Source of the DNA: Pseudomonadota bacterium
Lineage (GTDB): Bacteria > Pseudomonadota > Alphaproteobacteria > Reyranellales > Reyranellaceae
DNA length: 45,777 nt
NCBI GenBank assembly: GCA_018240685.1
Contig: JAFEFG010000030.1
Coordinates: 1 to 45,777, forward strand
Direction: 5' to 3'
Under the pieces are notes generated by a model that saw nothing but the letters and a program-made list of their open reading frames with translations, did not search any database and had not been told where the DNA came from. Positions within the stretch are counted from its first letter, which is position 1; each line of letters opens with the position of its first letter. Shown here piece after piece: positions 28,966 to 38,961 of the stretch. The position numbers and the translations under genes were made by a program.

Positions 28966-29903
28966 CCCGCACCTCCGCAGGATGCCGGCGCCGGCTCGCC
29001 GATGCGGCGGATCTCCCAGTGAAGCGTCACGCCGGTCTTCTCACGGACGCGGCGGCGCACTTCCTCGCCCAGGGCCTCGATATCGGTGGCGGTCGCATCA
29101 CCAAGGTTGATCAGGAAGTTGCAATGCTTCTCGGACACCTGTGCGCCTCCGACCGTGAGGCCGCGGCATCCGGCCTGGTCGATCAACTCCCACGCCTTGT
29201 AACCCGGCGGATTCACGAAGGTCGAGCCTCCCGTGCGGCTGCGCGGCTGGCTCTCTGTCCGAGCGGCGTCGATCTCGGCGATGCGGCGCGCGATCGCGAG
29301 CTGATCGCCGGGCGTGCCGCGCAGACTCGCCGAGGTGAAGATCCAGTCCGGCGGCGCGTCACAGTGGCGATAGCTGAAGCCCATCTCCGTCGGGCCGACG
29401 TTGTGCACGGCGCCGGAGCGGTCGACGGCTTCAGCGGACATCAGCACCTGCGAAAGTTCGCCGCTGTAGGCGCCGGCATTCATGCGCAGCGCCCCCCCGA
29501 TCGTGCCGGGAATGCCGCTCAGGAACTCGAGCCCGGCGAGGGCATGATCGCGCGCCGTCAGCGCCACGTTGAGATCGAGGGCGCCGGCGCCGGCGATGAC
29601 TTCCTGGTCGACGACCCTGATGCCCGTGAAGCCGCGCATGAGGCGGATCACCACGCCCTTCACGCCACCGTCGCGCACCAGCAGGTTCGAGCCGACGCCC
29701 AGCACCGTCACCGGCACCTCCTCCGGCAACGCCCGGAGGAAGGTCGCGAGATCCTCGGTGTCGGCGGGTCGGAACAGGACCTCGGCCGGCCCGCCCGTGC
29801 GGAACCAGGTCTGCGGTCCCAGCGGCGCGTCGGCCGTCAGCCGGCCGCGCGGCTTGGGAAGCCGGTCGATCAGGTGCGAGCGGGCGGCCGGCTGCGCCAT
29901 CAT
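28962..29903 (-). CDS. murB: UDP-N-acetylenolpyruvoylglucosamine reductase
   Basis: 313 residues from ATG 29903 (next to a second ATG at 29900), overlapping the murC stop. The FAD-binding part has [25 protein letters not shown] and [20 protein letters not shown], and the C-terminal domain has the catalytic GSTFVNP with Ser as proton donor. FSYRHCD marks the type I enzyme. It reduces UDP-GlcNAc-enolpyruvate to UDP-MurNAc with NADPH. The upstream frame extension lies in murC. Confidence 0.96.
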   Translation of the reverse strand: MMAQPAARSHLIDRLPKPRGRLTADAPLGPQTWFRTGGPAEVLFRPADTEDLATFLRALPEEVPVTVLGVGSNLLVRDGGVKGVVIRLMRGFTGIRVVDQEVIAGAGALDLNVALTARDHALAGLEFLSGIPGTIGGALRMNAGAYSGELSQVLMSAEAVDRSGAVHNVGPTEMGFSYRHCDAPPDWIFTSASLRGTPGDQLAIARRIAEIDAARTESQPRSRTGGSTFVNPPGYKAWELIDQAGCRGLTVGGAQVSEKHCNFLINLGDATATDIEALGEEVRRRVREKTGVTLHWEIRRIGEPAPASCGGAG

Positions 29904-31363
29904 GCGGCCGAATCCGAGTCGTTGGCGATGGAGCGCGGCCCGGCATGCTCGGCGGCGAGCTGCTGGAGCTGGCCGGGAAGCGCGTGGGCCCAGGACGTGA
30001 TGTTGCCCGCGCCCAGGCACACCACCACGTCGCCCGGCCGGGCGATCTGCCAGATGAGGCCGGGCAGATCCCCCGGCCCCTGGAGGCCCATCACGTCGCG
30101 ATGGCCGGCACGCTGCACGAGGCCGACCAGCAGGTCACGGTTGACCCCTTCGATCGGCGCCTCGCCGGCCGCATAGACGTCGGCGATGATGACCGTGTCG
30201 GCGTCGCCGAAGCAGGTCGCGAATTCGTTCTTGAGCGAGGCGAGCCGGGTGTAGCGGTGCGGCTGCATGACGGCGATCACGCGGCCGGAGCCGCCATAGG
30301 CCTGCCGGGCCGCGCGCAGCACGGCGGCGATCTCGACCGGATGATGGCCGTAGTCGTCGATCACGGTGATGCCGTGCGCCTCGCCGGTCTTGGTGAAGCG
30401 GCGCTTGACGCCGCTGAACGAGGCCAGAGCGCGGCGGATGGTCTCGTCGGGCAGGCCCATTTCCTGCGCCACCGCGATCGCGGCCAGCGCATTCTGGACG
30501 TTGTGCTGGCCGAACATCGGCAGGCGAAGCCCTTCGATCATGCGCGATTCGTTGGTGACGCGGTGCTCGATCAGCACGTCGAAGTCGGCGCCGCCGCGAT
30601 CGAGCCGGAGGTTCATCGCCCGCACGTCGGCATTGACGCCGAGGCCGTAGGTCACGAGGCGCCGATCGGCCACGCGGGGGATGAGGGCTTGGACCTCGGG
30701 ATGGTCGACGCACAGAACCGCAAAACCGTAGAAGGGAATGTTCTCGACGAAGCGCACGAAGGCGTCGCGCAGCGCGTCGAAGGTCCCGTAATGGTCGAGA
30801 TGCTCTGGATCGACATTGGTGACGATCGCGATCGTGGCGGGCAAGCGCAGGAAGGAACCGTCCGACTCGTCGGACTCGACCACCATCCAGTCGCCGGTGC
30901 CGATGCGGGCATTGGTGCCGTAGGCGTTGATGATGCCGCCGTTGATCACCGTCGGATCGAGGCCTCCGGCATCGAGCATGGCCGCGACCATGGACGTCGT
31001 CGTGGTCTTGCCGTGGGTACCGCCGACGGCGATCGACCACTTGAGCCGCATGAGCTCGCCCAGCATCTCGGCGCGGCGCACGACCGGCACGAAGCGCGCG
31101 CGGGCGGCCAGCACCTCGGGATTGTCCTTCTTGACGGCGCTCGAGACGACGACGACCTGCGCGTTGCCGAGATTGTCGGCGCGATGGCCGATCGAGACCT
31201 TGATGCCGAGTTCGGCCAGGCGCCGCGTGTTCGCGCCCTCGGCGACGTCGCTGCCCTGCACCTTGTAGCCGAGATTGTGCAGGACCTCGGCGATGCCGGA
31301 CATGCCGATGCCGCCGATGCCGACGAAATGAATAAGGCCGATGTCGAGCGGTAGCGCCCTCAT
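29900..31363 (-). CDS. murC: UDP-N-acetylmuramate--L-alanine ligase
   Basis: 487 residues from ATG 31363, overlapping the murG stop as ATGA. N-terminal Rossmann-like [12 protein letters not shown] (12-23), ATP loop [10 protein letters not shown] (114-123), central [10 protein letters not shown] and the C-terminal [10 protein letters not shown] are the Mur-ligase landmarks. It adds L-Ala to UDP-MurNAc, the first peptide step. The open frame extends upstream to 31810 inside murG without homology. Confidence 0.97.
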   Translation of the reverse strand: MRALPLDIGLIHFVGIGGIGMSGIAEVLHNLGYKVQGSDVAEGANTRRLAELGIKVSIGHRADNLGNAQVVVVSSAVKKDNPEVLAARARFVPVVRRAEMLGELMRLKWSIAVGGTHGKTTTTSMVAAMLDAGGLDPTVINGGIINAYGTNARIGTGDWMVVESDESDGSFLRLPATIAIVTNVDPEHLDHYGTFDALRDAFVRFVENIPFYGFAVLCVDHPEVQALIPRVADRRLVTYGLGVNADVRAMNLRLDRGGADFDVLIEHRVTNESRMIEGLRLPMFGQHNVQNALAAIAVAQEMGLPDETIRRALASFSGVKRRFTKTGEAHGITVIDDYGHHPVEIAAVLRAARQAYGGSGRVIAVMQPHRYTRLASLKNEFATCFGDADTVIIADVYAAGEAPIEGVNRDLLVGLVQRAGHRDVMGLQGPGDLPGLIWQIARPGDVVVCLGAGNITSWAHALPGQLQQLAAEHAGPRSIANDSDSAA

Positions 31364-32481
31364 GCGACTGCTCCTGACGGAGTGAAGGTGGGGGAAATCA
31401 GTTCGGCGACCACGTCCGCCAGCCGGGCGGCCGCGTCCGGCCGGCCGGCGCCATGCGCGGCCCCGGCCATCTCTTCCAGGCGCTGCGGCGCCTCGAACAG
31501 GGCCTGCAGGTGGGCGGCGAGCGTGCCGGGAATGAAATCGGCATGCGGGATCACGATGCACGCTCCCGCCGCCTCGAAAGCCCGCGCATTCGCGGTCTGA
31601 TGGTCGTCGGCGGCATAGGGATACGGCACCAGGATCGACGGGCGGCCGATCGTCGCCAACTCGGCCACCGTGGAGGCGCCGGAACGGCCGATCACGAGAT
31701 GCGCCGATGCCAGCCGCTGCGGCAGGTCGGAGAAGAAAGGCGCCAGATCGGCGACGATGCGCGCATCCGCATAGAGCCTGCGCACGCGGTCGATGTCCTC
31801 CGGCCGGCACTGCTGGACCAGCCGCAGGCGCGCCCGCAGGGGCGCCGGCAGCGAAAGGATCGCTTCCGGAATGACCTGGCTGAACGAGGCTGCGCCCTGG
31901 CTGCCGCCGAACACGAGGATGTCGATCACCCGCTCCGGACCGGGCGCGCGATAGACCGAACCGCGCAGCGCCCGCACCGGCTCCCGCACGGGATTGCCCA
32001 CCAGCCGGGCGCGCTCGTCGCCCTCGGGCACATGGCGCGTGCGCACGAAGGACGTCGCGATGCGTGCGACACCCCCGAGCACGAGGCGGTTGGCCTTGCC
32101 GAGGACCGCGTTCTGCTCATGCAGCATGGCCGGCGTACGGCGCAGCCGCGCCGCGATCATGGTCGGCACCGACGCATAGCCGCCGAAGCCAACGACCGCC
32201 GACGGAGAGATCCGGCCCAACGCCCGCCAGGCATCGAACAGCCCGAGGCCCAGGGACAGCAGGGCCAGCAGGCGCCGGCCGAGCGAGCCCGTGGGGCTGG
32301 CCGAATGGATGTAGTGGATCGGCCGGCGCGACAGCGCGCCCTGCCACTGGCGGCCGCGCGAGTCGGTCACGAGGGTGAATGGCACGCCGCGCGCCTCGAG
32401 TTCGCCGGCCAGCGCCTCGGCGGGGAACACGTGCCCGCCGGTGCCGCCGGTCGCGAGAACGACAGGGCGCGGCCCGTCCAT
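31360..32481 (-). CDS. murG: UDP-GlcNAc:lipid I GlcNAc transferase
   Basis: 373 residues from ATG 32481, sharing one base with the ftsW stop (TGATG). It is a GT-B glycosyltransferase: [11 protein letters not shown] (11-21), [32 protein letters not shown] and the [11 protein letters not shown] donor-binding loop. It makes lipid II from lipid I on the inner face of the cytoplasmic membrane. Frame extension to 32541 is spurious. Confidence 0.97.
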   Translation of the reverse strand: MDGPRPVVLATGGTGGHVFPAEALAGELEARGVPFTLVTDSRGRQWQGALSRRPIHYIHSASPTGSLGRRLLALLSLGLGLFDAWRALGRISPSAVVGFGGYASVPTMIAARLRRTPAMLHEQNAVLGKANRLVLGGVARIATSFVRTRHVPEGDERARLVGNPVREPVRALRGSVYRAPGPERVIDILVFGGSQGAASFSQVIPEAILSLPAPLRARLRLVQQCRPEDIDRVRRLYADARIVADLAPFFSDLPQRLASAHLVIGRSGASTVAELATIGRPSILVPYPYAADDHQTANARAFEAAGACIVIPHADFIPGTLAAHLQALFEAPQRLEEMAGAAHGAGRPDAAARLADVVAELISPTFTPSGAVA

Positions 32482-33608
32482 CAGACGGCCTCCCTCAGGC
32501 CCGCGTGCTCGCGCGTGAGCGACAGCAACATGCCCACGCATACCGCCATCGCCAGCGCCGACGAGCCGCCGTAGGAGATGAAGGGCAGCGTCATGCCCTT
32601 GGCGGGGATGAGCTGGATGGTCGAGGCCATGTTGATGGCGGCCTGCAGGCCGAACTGCACGCCGAGGCCGGTGGCAGCGAGCGTGATGAAGAGACTCGTC
32701 TCCTTCGAGGCGCGCTGCAGGGTGCGCAAGGTCACGAAGGCGAAGAGCGCCAGGATGATCAGGCAGACGATGAGCCCGAACTCCTCGCCACAGACAGCCA
32801 TGACGAAGTCGGTATGGGCGTCCGGCAGCTGGGCCTTCACCGTGCCCTCACCCGGCCCGCGGCCGAACAGCGAGCCGTTCATGAAGGCGTCGAGGGCCGT
32901 GTTGACCTGATAGTTGTCACCCGAAGACGGATCGAGGAAGCGGTCGAAGCGGCTTCGCACGTGACTGAAGACGAAATAGGCGCCGACCAGGCTCGCGGCG
33001 CCGCCGACGACGCCGAAGCCGGCCACCCACATCGGCAGGCCCACGACGAAGAGCTGGGCGGCCCACACGGCGGCCACCACGATGCTCATGCCGAGGTCGG
33101 GCTGCATGATCAGCAGCGCCAGAACGGTGCCGACCAGCAGCGTCGAGAGAATGTATCCGGGTGCGCGTCGCTCGGCACGGCTCTGCGCCAGCAGCCAGGC
33201 CGAGATCACCGCCAGGCTCGGCTTGACGAACTCCGACGGCTGCACGCTCGACAGCCCGGGCACCGAGATCCAGCGCCGGGCGCCCTTGATCTCCACCCCG
33301 ATCACGAAGGTAAGCGCCAGCAGGACGATGCTGCCGCAGAAGACCAGGAGGGCCAGCCGCCGCACATGCCGGGGCGAAGCGAGCGATATGGCGAGGGTCA
33401 GCGCGAGCGCCACGGGCAGGAAGATGAACTGGCGCTTGGCGAACACGAAGGAGTCGGCGCCGATGCGCTCGGCGGCCGGCGGCGAGGCCGCGAGCGTGAG
33501 CAGCACCCCGAACGCCATGATCGCCAGGATCGCGCCGAGCGCCCAGCGGTCCACCGTCCACCACCATTGGCCGATGACGCTTCGATCGTCCCGTGGAACC
33601 TGGATCAC
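32481..33608 (-). CDS. ftsW: Lipid II polymerase FtsW
   Basis: 375 residues. The start is GTG 33608, overlapping the murD stop as GTGA; ATGs further upstream lie in murD. About ten membrane segments of the SEDS family are visible, with GARRWISVPGLSSVQPSEFVK and the late PFISYGGSSALAMAV block. It is the division-specific peptidoglycan glycosyltransferase that works with FtsI. The N-terminus is a short cytoplasmic tail. Confidence 0.95.
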   Translation of the reverse strand: MIQVPRDDRSVIGQWWWTVDRWALGAILAIMAFGVLLTLAASPPAAERIGADSFVFAKRQFIFLPVALALTLAISLASPRHVRRLALLVFCGSIVLLALTFVIGVEIKGARRWISVPGLSSVQPSEFVKPSLAVISAWLLAQSRAERRAPGYILSTLLVGTVLALLIMQPDLGMSIVVAAVWAAQLFVVGLPMWVAGFGVVGGAASLVGAYFVFSHVRSRFDRFLDPSSGDNYQVNTALDAFMNGSLFGRGPGEGTVKAQLPDAHTDFVMAVCGEEFGLIVCLIILALFAFVTLRTLQRASKETSLFITLAATGLGVQFGLQAAINMASTIQLIPAKGMTLPFISYGGSSALAMAVCVGMLLSLTREHAGLREAV

Positions 33609-34990
33609 GCCGCCCTCCCCAAAACCTGTGCGCCCGGCAGCGCACGCGCCATAGCACGAAACGCATCGCCGCGATGCTCGTAGCTCTTCCATTGATCCCA
33701 GGAAGCGCACGCCGGCGACAGCAGGACCACCGCCGGGCCGCTCGCACGCTGGCTCATGACATGGGCCGCCTCGAGGGCCGACTTCATGTCGCCGCAACGC
33801 GTATAGGCGACCTTGCCCTCGAGCTGGCCCGCGAACAGTTCGGTCGCCTCGCCGATCAGGAAGGCGTGCCGCACGCGGTCGAAGTAGGGCGCGAGCGGCG
33901 CCACGCCGCCCTCCTTCGCCTGCCCTCCCAGGATCCAGTAGACGTCGCGGTAGGAAGAAAGCGCACGCGCAGTGGCGTCGGCGTTGGTAGCCTTGCTGTC
34001 GTTGACATAGACGACATCACCGATCGACGCGACACGCTCCTGGCGATGCGGCAGGCCAGGATAGGTCGTGATGCCTGCCACGATCTTCTCACGCGCGATG
34101 CCGAGCCGGCGGCAGGCCGCCCAGGCGCAGGCCGCGTTCTGGGCATTGTGGTCGCCCGGCAGCGTCGGCACGTCGGAAAAGTCGACCGTGTAGCCGTCGG
34201 CATCGACGAGCATGCCGGCCCGGAACGACACGCCGCCGGCCGCCGGCTGCCCGAGCGTCACGGGTACGACGGCAATGCCCGGCCGCTCTGCCATCCGATC
34301 GCGGATCGCGCGCGAAGGATCGTCGTCGATGCCGATGACGGCGCAGTCGCCGGCCTGCTGGCGATCGAAGATGTGCGTCTTGGCTTCGACGTAGCCGGCC
34401 ATGTCGCCATGACGGTCGATATGGTCCGGCGTGATGTTGAGCCATACCGCCACGTTGGCGCGGAAGGTCTGCAGGAGTTCGAGCTGGTACGAGGAAAGCT
34501 CGAGCACATAGACCCCATCAGCGCCAAGCGGCGCCAGATCGAGGGCGCCGCGGCCGATATTGCCGCCGATCTCGCAGGCGATCCCCGCAGTCTTCACGAT
34601 GTGGCCGATCAGCGCCGTCGTGGTCGACTTGCCGTTGGTGCCAGTGATGGCGACATAGCGGGCCGCCGTCTGCGCCCGCGCCAGCAGCTCGACATCGCAG
34701 ATGAGCGGCTTGCCGGCGGCGCGCGCTGCGGCCGCGACCGGGTGCGGCGCAGGCAGACGATTGGGAATGCCGGGGCTGATGACCAGAGCCGTTATCTTCG
34801 ACCAGTCGATGCCGGAGGGCTCGACGATCGTGGCACCGATGGCCGCGGCCTCCTGCCGGCTGCTTTCCTTGTCGTCCCAGGCGACGCAGCCGATCCCCGC
34901 CTTGCCCAGGGCTCGCACGGTCGCCAGCCCCGAGCGCGCGAGGCCCAGGACGGCGAACGAGGAACCTTTGAGGATGGCGAGATCGATCAT
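33605..34990 (-). CDS. murD: UDP-N-acetylmuramoylalanine--D-glutamate ligase
   Basis: 461 residues. It shows AVLGLARSGLATVRAL (13-28), ATP loop GTNGKSTT (117-124), EIGGNIGRGALDL and LELSSYQLELL of MurD, then NDSKATNADATARAL and LLSPACASWDQWKSYEHRG at the C-terminus. It adds D-Glu to UDP-MurNAc-L-Ala. It begins 3 bases after the mraY stop and ends overlapping ftsW. Confidence 0.97.
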   Translation of the reverse strand: MIDLAILKGSSFAVLGLARSGLATVRALGKAGIGCVAWDDKESSRQEAAAIGATIVEPSGIDWSKITALVISPGIPNRLPAPHPVAAAARAAGKPLICDVELLARAQTAARYVAITGTNGKSTTTALIGHIVKTAGIACEIGGNIGRGALDLAPLGADGVYVLELSSYQLELLQTFRANVAVWLNITPDHIDRHGDMAGYVEAKTHIFDRQQAGDCAVIGIDDDPSRAIRDRMAERPGIAVVPVTLGQPAAGGVSFRAGMLVDADGYTVDFSDVPTLPGDHNAQNAACAWAACRRLGIAREKIVAGITTYPGLPHRQERVASIGDVVYVNDSKATNADATARALSSYRDVYWILGGQAKEGGVAPLAPYFDRVRHAFLIGEATELFAGQLEGKVAYTRCGDMKSALEAAHVMSQRASGPAVVLLSPACASWDQWKSYEHRGDAFRAMARALPGAQVLGRAA

Positions 34991-34993
34991 CCG

Positions 34994-36085
34994 CTACCTC
35001 AGCTTGAGCGTGGCCAGGCCGACCATCGAAAGGATGGCGGCGATGATCCAGAAGCGGAAGACGATGGTCGGCTCCGCCCATCCCTTCTGCTCGAAATGAT
35101 GATGGAGCGGCGCCATCCGGAAGATACGGCGGCCCGTCCACTTGTAGGACAGCACCTGGACGATGACCGAGATGGTCTCGAGCACGAACAGCCCGCCCAC
35201 GATCGCCAGCACGATCTCGTGCTTGGTGACGACGGCCACGGCACCCAGCGCACCGCCGATGGCAAGGGATCCGGTATCGCCCATGAACACCATCGCCGGC
35301 GGCGCGTTGAACCAGAGGAAGCCCAGCCCGGCGCCGACCAGCGCCGACAGCACCACGGCAAGCTCGCCCGAGCGCGGGATGTGATGGAGGTAGAGGTAGT
35401 TGGTGTAGACGAGGTTGCCGACCACGTAGGCGATCAGCCCGAAAACGGCGGACGCCATGATCACCGGCCCGATCGCCAGCCCATCCAGCCCGTCGGTGAG
35501 GTTCACGGCGTTCGAGGTGCCGACGATCACCAGCACCGCGAAGAGTTCGAAGCCCACGAGGCCAAGCGGGACGAGAACATCCTTCAGGAACGGCAGCGCC
35601 AGCGTGTAGCGTAGCGCCGGCGGCGACGCCTGGGCGATGAAATAGGCCGCCACCCCCGCCACGATGATCGACAGGCCGAACTTGACCTTGCCGGGTACGC
35701 CCTTGGGATTCCTCTTGGTGACCTTGAGGAAGTCGTCCCACAGGCCCACCGCACCGAAGGCGACGGTGATGCCGAGCACGCTCCAGACATAGGGATTGGT
35801 GAGGTCGGCCCACAGCAGGGTGGCGACGCAGAGCGAGATCAGGATCAGCAGCCCGCCCATGGTGGGCGTGCCCTTCTTGCTGACGATATGGCTGGCCGGG
35901 CCGTCCTCGCGGATCGGCTGTCCCTGCTTCTGCTTGCTGCGCAGCCAGCGGATCAGCCGGCCACCGATCAGGAAGCTCAGCACCAGCGCAGTCAGGAATG
36001 CCGCGATCGAGCGGAAAGTCAGATAGCGGAAGAGGTTTAGGGGCGAGAAGAGGTCCGCCAGCGGATAGAGGAAGTTGTAGATCAT
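34994..36085 (-). CDS. mraY: Phospho-MurNAc-pentapeptide transferase
   Basis: 363 residues from ATG 36085, two bases after the murF stop. About ten membrane helices. Catalytic cytoplasmic loops include [34 protein letters not shown] and the HHH of APLHHHFE. It transfers phospho-MurNAc-pentapeptide to undecaprenyl phosphate, giving lipid I. The in-frame extension to 36271 covers the murF end and is not real. Confidence 0.97.
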   Translation of the reverse strand: MIYNFLYPLADLFSPLNLFRYLTFRSIAAFLTALVLSFLIGGRLIRWLRSKQKQGQPIREDGPASHIVSKKGTPTMGGLLILISLCVATLLWADLTNPYVWSVLGITVAFGAVGLWDDFLKVTKRNPKGVPGKVKFGLSIIVAGVAAYFIAQASPPALRYTLALPFLKDVLVPLGLVGFELFAVLVIVGTSNAVNLTDGLDGLAIGPVIMASAVFGLIAYVVGNLVYTNYLYLHHIPRSGELAVVLSALVGAGLGFLWFNAPPAMVFMGDTGSLAIGGALGAVAVVTKHEIVLAIVGGLFVLETISVIVQVLSYKWTGRRIFRMAPLHHHFEQKGWAEPTIVFRFWIIAAILSMVGLATLKLR

Positions 36086-36087
36086 CT

Positions 36088-37494
36088 TCAGCGTCCCTTG
36101 TCGCCGCCGCTTGCCGCCAGGACGGCATCGACGACATTCTTCATTTTCGAGCCCAGCGAGCCCTTCACCGCAATCACGTCTCCCACCCGCAGCGCCGACG
36201 CCACATCGTCGGCGAGCGCCGCCGAATCCAGCCGGTACGTCCCCCGCTGCGCCGCCGCCAGGCGTTCCCACAACGCCTTCATGTGCGGCCCGCAGAGGAA
36301 CACCTGGGCGGCACCGCTCCGGGCAACCGCCTCGGCGAGACCGGCGTGATAGTCGTCCGCCCTCTCGCCCAGCTCGCGCATGTCGCCCAGCACCAGTACC
36401 CGATGCCCGCCGGGGCCGGGTTCCGTCCGCGCAAACACCGCCAGCATGGCCCGCACCGACGCCGGATTGGCGTTGTAGCTCTCGTCGAGGAGCTCGATCG
36501 TGCCCGCGCCGAAGGCGAGGCGGCGCCTCGCGCCCCGGCCCGGCGACGCCTTGACGTCGGCGAGGGTCGCCGCCGCCCGGGCGAGATCGCCACCCAGCGC
36601 CTCGACGACCGCAAGCGCTGCCAGGCTGTTCAGGACCCAGTGCTCACCGGCCGCGCCCAGCCGATACTCGATCCGGCGGCCATGGATCAACGCGACAACA
36701 TCGCTTCCCGAATCCTGCAGGTGGCACGCGAGGAGTCGCGCCTCCGCGGCCTCGCTGCGGCCGAAACCGACGATGCGCGCCACGCCGAAGCGCCGGGCGT
36801 GCGCGGCGAGGCGCTCGAAGTGACGATTGTCGCGGTTCAGCACCGCGACCGCGTCGGGACGCATGCCCGCGAACAGGCACGCCTTCTCGTCGGCGATCGC
36901 CTCCTCCGACCCCATATGGCCGATATGGGCGGGCTCGACGTTGGTGACGACGCCGACATGCGCCTCGACCAGCCGGGCCAGCGGTTCGATCTCGCCGGGA
37001 TGGTTCATGCCGATCTCGAACACGCCGTATTGTGCCTCGCGCGGCAGACGCGCCAGGCTGACCGGCACACCGACATGATTGTTGAAACTTGCCGCGCTGG
37101 CCGTCGTGGGCGCCTGTGCGGCAAGCATCGCCCGCAGCGCGTCCTTGGTGCTGGTCTTGCCGACCGAGCCGGTCACGCTGGCGATGCGCGCGCTGCTGCG
37201 CTTCCGACCGGCGCGTCCCAGATCGACGAGGGCCTGCAGGGTGTCGCGCACCCGCACCAGCTTGCCCTTCGCATCGGGCACGTCGCGCGAGACGATCGCC
37301 GCCGCCGCGCCGCGGGCCAGGGCATCGGCCACGAAAGCATGGCCGTCGGTGGTTTCGCCGGTCAGGGCGAAGAAGAGGTCGCCGGGCGCGACGGCACGGC
37401 TGTCGAACGTTACGCCGTTGGCCTCGAAGGCATCCGGCATCGCCACCGGCACAAGCGCGCGGGCGATTTCGTCGGAGGTCCACAGCGCCGTCAT
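36088..37494 (-). CDS. murF: UDP-MurNAc-tripeptide--D-Ala-D-Ala ligase
   Basis: 468 residues; start overlaps the murE stop as ATGA. It has [18 protein letters not shown] (27-44) of the UDP-binding domain, ATP loop [10 protein letters not shown] (108-117), [11 protein letters not shown] and [15 protein letters not shown] at the C-terminus. It joins D-Ala-D-Ala from Ddl to complete the pentapeptide. The conserved VKGSLGSKM near the end is present. Confidence 0.97.
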   Translation of the reverse strand: MTALWTSDEIARALVPVAMPDAFEANGVTFDSRAVAPGDLFFALTGETTDGHAFVADALARGAAAAIVSRDVPDAKGKLVRVRDTLQALVDLGRAGRKRSSARIASVTGSVGKTSTKDALRAMLAAQAPTTASAASFNNHVGVPVSLARLPREAQYGVFEIGMNHPGEIEPLARLVEAHVGVVTNVEPAHIGHMGSEEAIADEKACLFAGMRPDAVAVLNRDNRHFERLAAHARRFGVARIVGFGRSEAAEARLLACHLQDSGSDVVALIHGRRIEYRLGAAGEHWVLNSLAALAVVEALGGDLARAAATLADVKASPGRGARRRLAFGAGTIELLDESYNANPASVRAMLAVFARTEPGPGGHRVLVLGDMRELGERADDYHAGLAEAVARSGAAQVFLCGPHMKALWERLAAAQRGTYRLDSAALADDVASALRVGDVIAVKGSLGSKMKNVVDAVLAASGGDKGR

Positions 37495-38957
37495 GGCAGG
37501 ATCCCCACGAGTTCGCGCGCCACCGCCGCGTCGTCGAAAGGATGGGTGACCCCGGCGATCGTCTGGCCGGTCTCGTGACCCTTGCCGGCGATCAGCAGCA
37601 GATCGTCCTGCGCCTGCAGCGCCGCCACGGCCTCGGCGATGGCCTCGCGTCGACCGCCCTTCGCCTCGACCCAGTTCGCCCGCCCGGCCGGGATGCCGCG
37701 GATGATCTCGGCGCGGATCGCGGCCGGCTCTTCCGAGCGGGGATTGTCGTCGGTGACGATCGCGAGGTCGGCCAGCCGCGTCGCGATCTCGCCCATCACC
37801 GGCCGCTTGCCGCGATCGCGATCGCCGCCGCAGCCGAACACGACGATCAGCCGCCCCTTGGCGAAGGGACGCAGCGTCGCCAGCACCGTCTCCAGGGCCT
37901 CGGGCTTGTGCGCATAGTCGACATAGACCGGCGCGCCATTGCCGTGCCGCGCCACCAGCTGCAGCCGGCCGGGCGCACCGGTCAGAGTCGCCAGCGCCGG
38001 CACGGCGCGCGCGGCGTCGCCGCCGGTCGCGACGACCAGGCCGAGCGCTGCGAGGGCATTGGATGCCTGGAAGCCACCCACCAGCGGCAGATCGACCTCA
38101 TGCCGCGTGCCGAGGACGTCGATCTCGAGGTGCTGGCCGGATGCCGTCGGTATGTCGCGCAGCAGCCGGATTTCGCGCCCGTGAGCGCCGTAGGTCCAGA
38201 ACCGGACGCCGCGCCTGCGGCAGATCTCGCCGAGCGCCGCGGCGCGATCGCTGTCGGCGTTCACGACGGCCGTCCCGTTGGCCGGCAGCAGGACCTCGAA
38301 CAGCCGCGACTTGGCAGCAAAGTAGGAGTCCATGGACTGATGATAGTCGAGGTGCTCGTGCGTGAGGTTGGTGAACGCCGCCGCCGAGAGCTTCAGCCCG
38401 TCGAGCCGGCACTGGTCGATGCCGTGGCTCGACGCCTCGATCGCCAGATGCGTCACGCCTTCGCGCGCAAGCGTGGCGAGGTCGGCGTGGAGCTGCACCG
38501 GATCGGGCGTCGTCAACCCGGCCTGGCGCGAGAAGCCGGCGGAGAAGATGCCGAGCGTTCCCACGCTCGCGGCGTTGAAGCCGAGGCTGGTCCAGATGTG
38601 GCGCACGAAATGGACCGTCGACGACTTGCCGTTCGTTCCCGTCACGGCCGCGATGGTCGCGGGCTGCAACCCGGCAAAAGCCGCCGCCATCAGGGCGATG
38701 CGCCGCCGCGGATTGGCGTCGCGGACGACGGCGATGCCGGGATCGAGCGGCGGCAGAGCGGCATCGGCCGCGGCAAGGATCGCCACCGCACCGCGCTTCA
38801 CGGCATCGGACACGAAGGCGGCGCCGTCGGCACGCGAGCCGGCGAGCGCCGCGAACAGGTAACCCGGCTGGACCTTGCGCGAATCGAGCGTCAGCCCCGA
38901 GAGCACCGGATCAAGCGGCAGCGCGCCAACGGATCCGGTGTCGGCGGTCTGCCGCAT
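37491..38957 (-). CDS. murE: UDP-MurNAc-L-Ala-D-Glu--meso-diaminopimelate ligase
   Basis: 488 residues from ATG 38957, four bases after the ftsI stop. It has LTLDSRKVQPGYLFAAL, ATP loop TGTNGKSST (106-114), LTHEHLDYHQSMDSY and the DNPR motif (404-407) that selects meso-diaminopimelate rather than lysine. The peptidoglycan is therefore of the Gram-negative DAP type. The frame extends to 39158 only inside ftsI. Confidence 0.96.
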   Translation of the reverse strand: MRQTADTGSVGALPLDPVLSGLTLDSRKVQPGYLFAALAGSRADGAAFVSDAVKRGAVAILAAADAALPPLDPGIAVVRDANPRRRIALMAAAFAGLQPATIAAVTGTNGKSSTVHFVRHIWTSLGFNAASVGTLGIFSAGFSRQAGLTTPDPVQLHADLATLAREGVTHLAIEASSHGIDQCRLDGLKLSAAAFTNLTHEHLDYHQSMDSYFAAKSRLFEVLLPANGTAVVNADSDRAAALGEICRRRGVRFWTYGAHGREIRLLRDIPTASGQHLEIDVLGTRHEVDLPLVGGFQASNALAALGLVVATGGDAARAVPALATLTGAPGRLQLVARHGNGAPVYVDYAHKPEALETVLATLRPFAKGRLIVVFGCGGDRDRGKRPVMGEIATRLADLAIVTDDNPRSEEPAAIRAEIIRGIPAGRANWVEAKGGRREAIAEAVAALQAQDDLLLIAGKGHETGQTIAGVTHPFDDAAVARELVGILP

Positions 38958-38961
38958 CAAC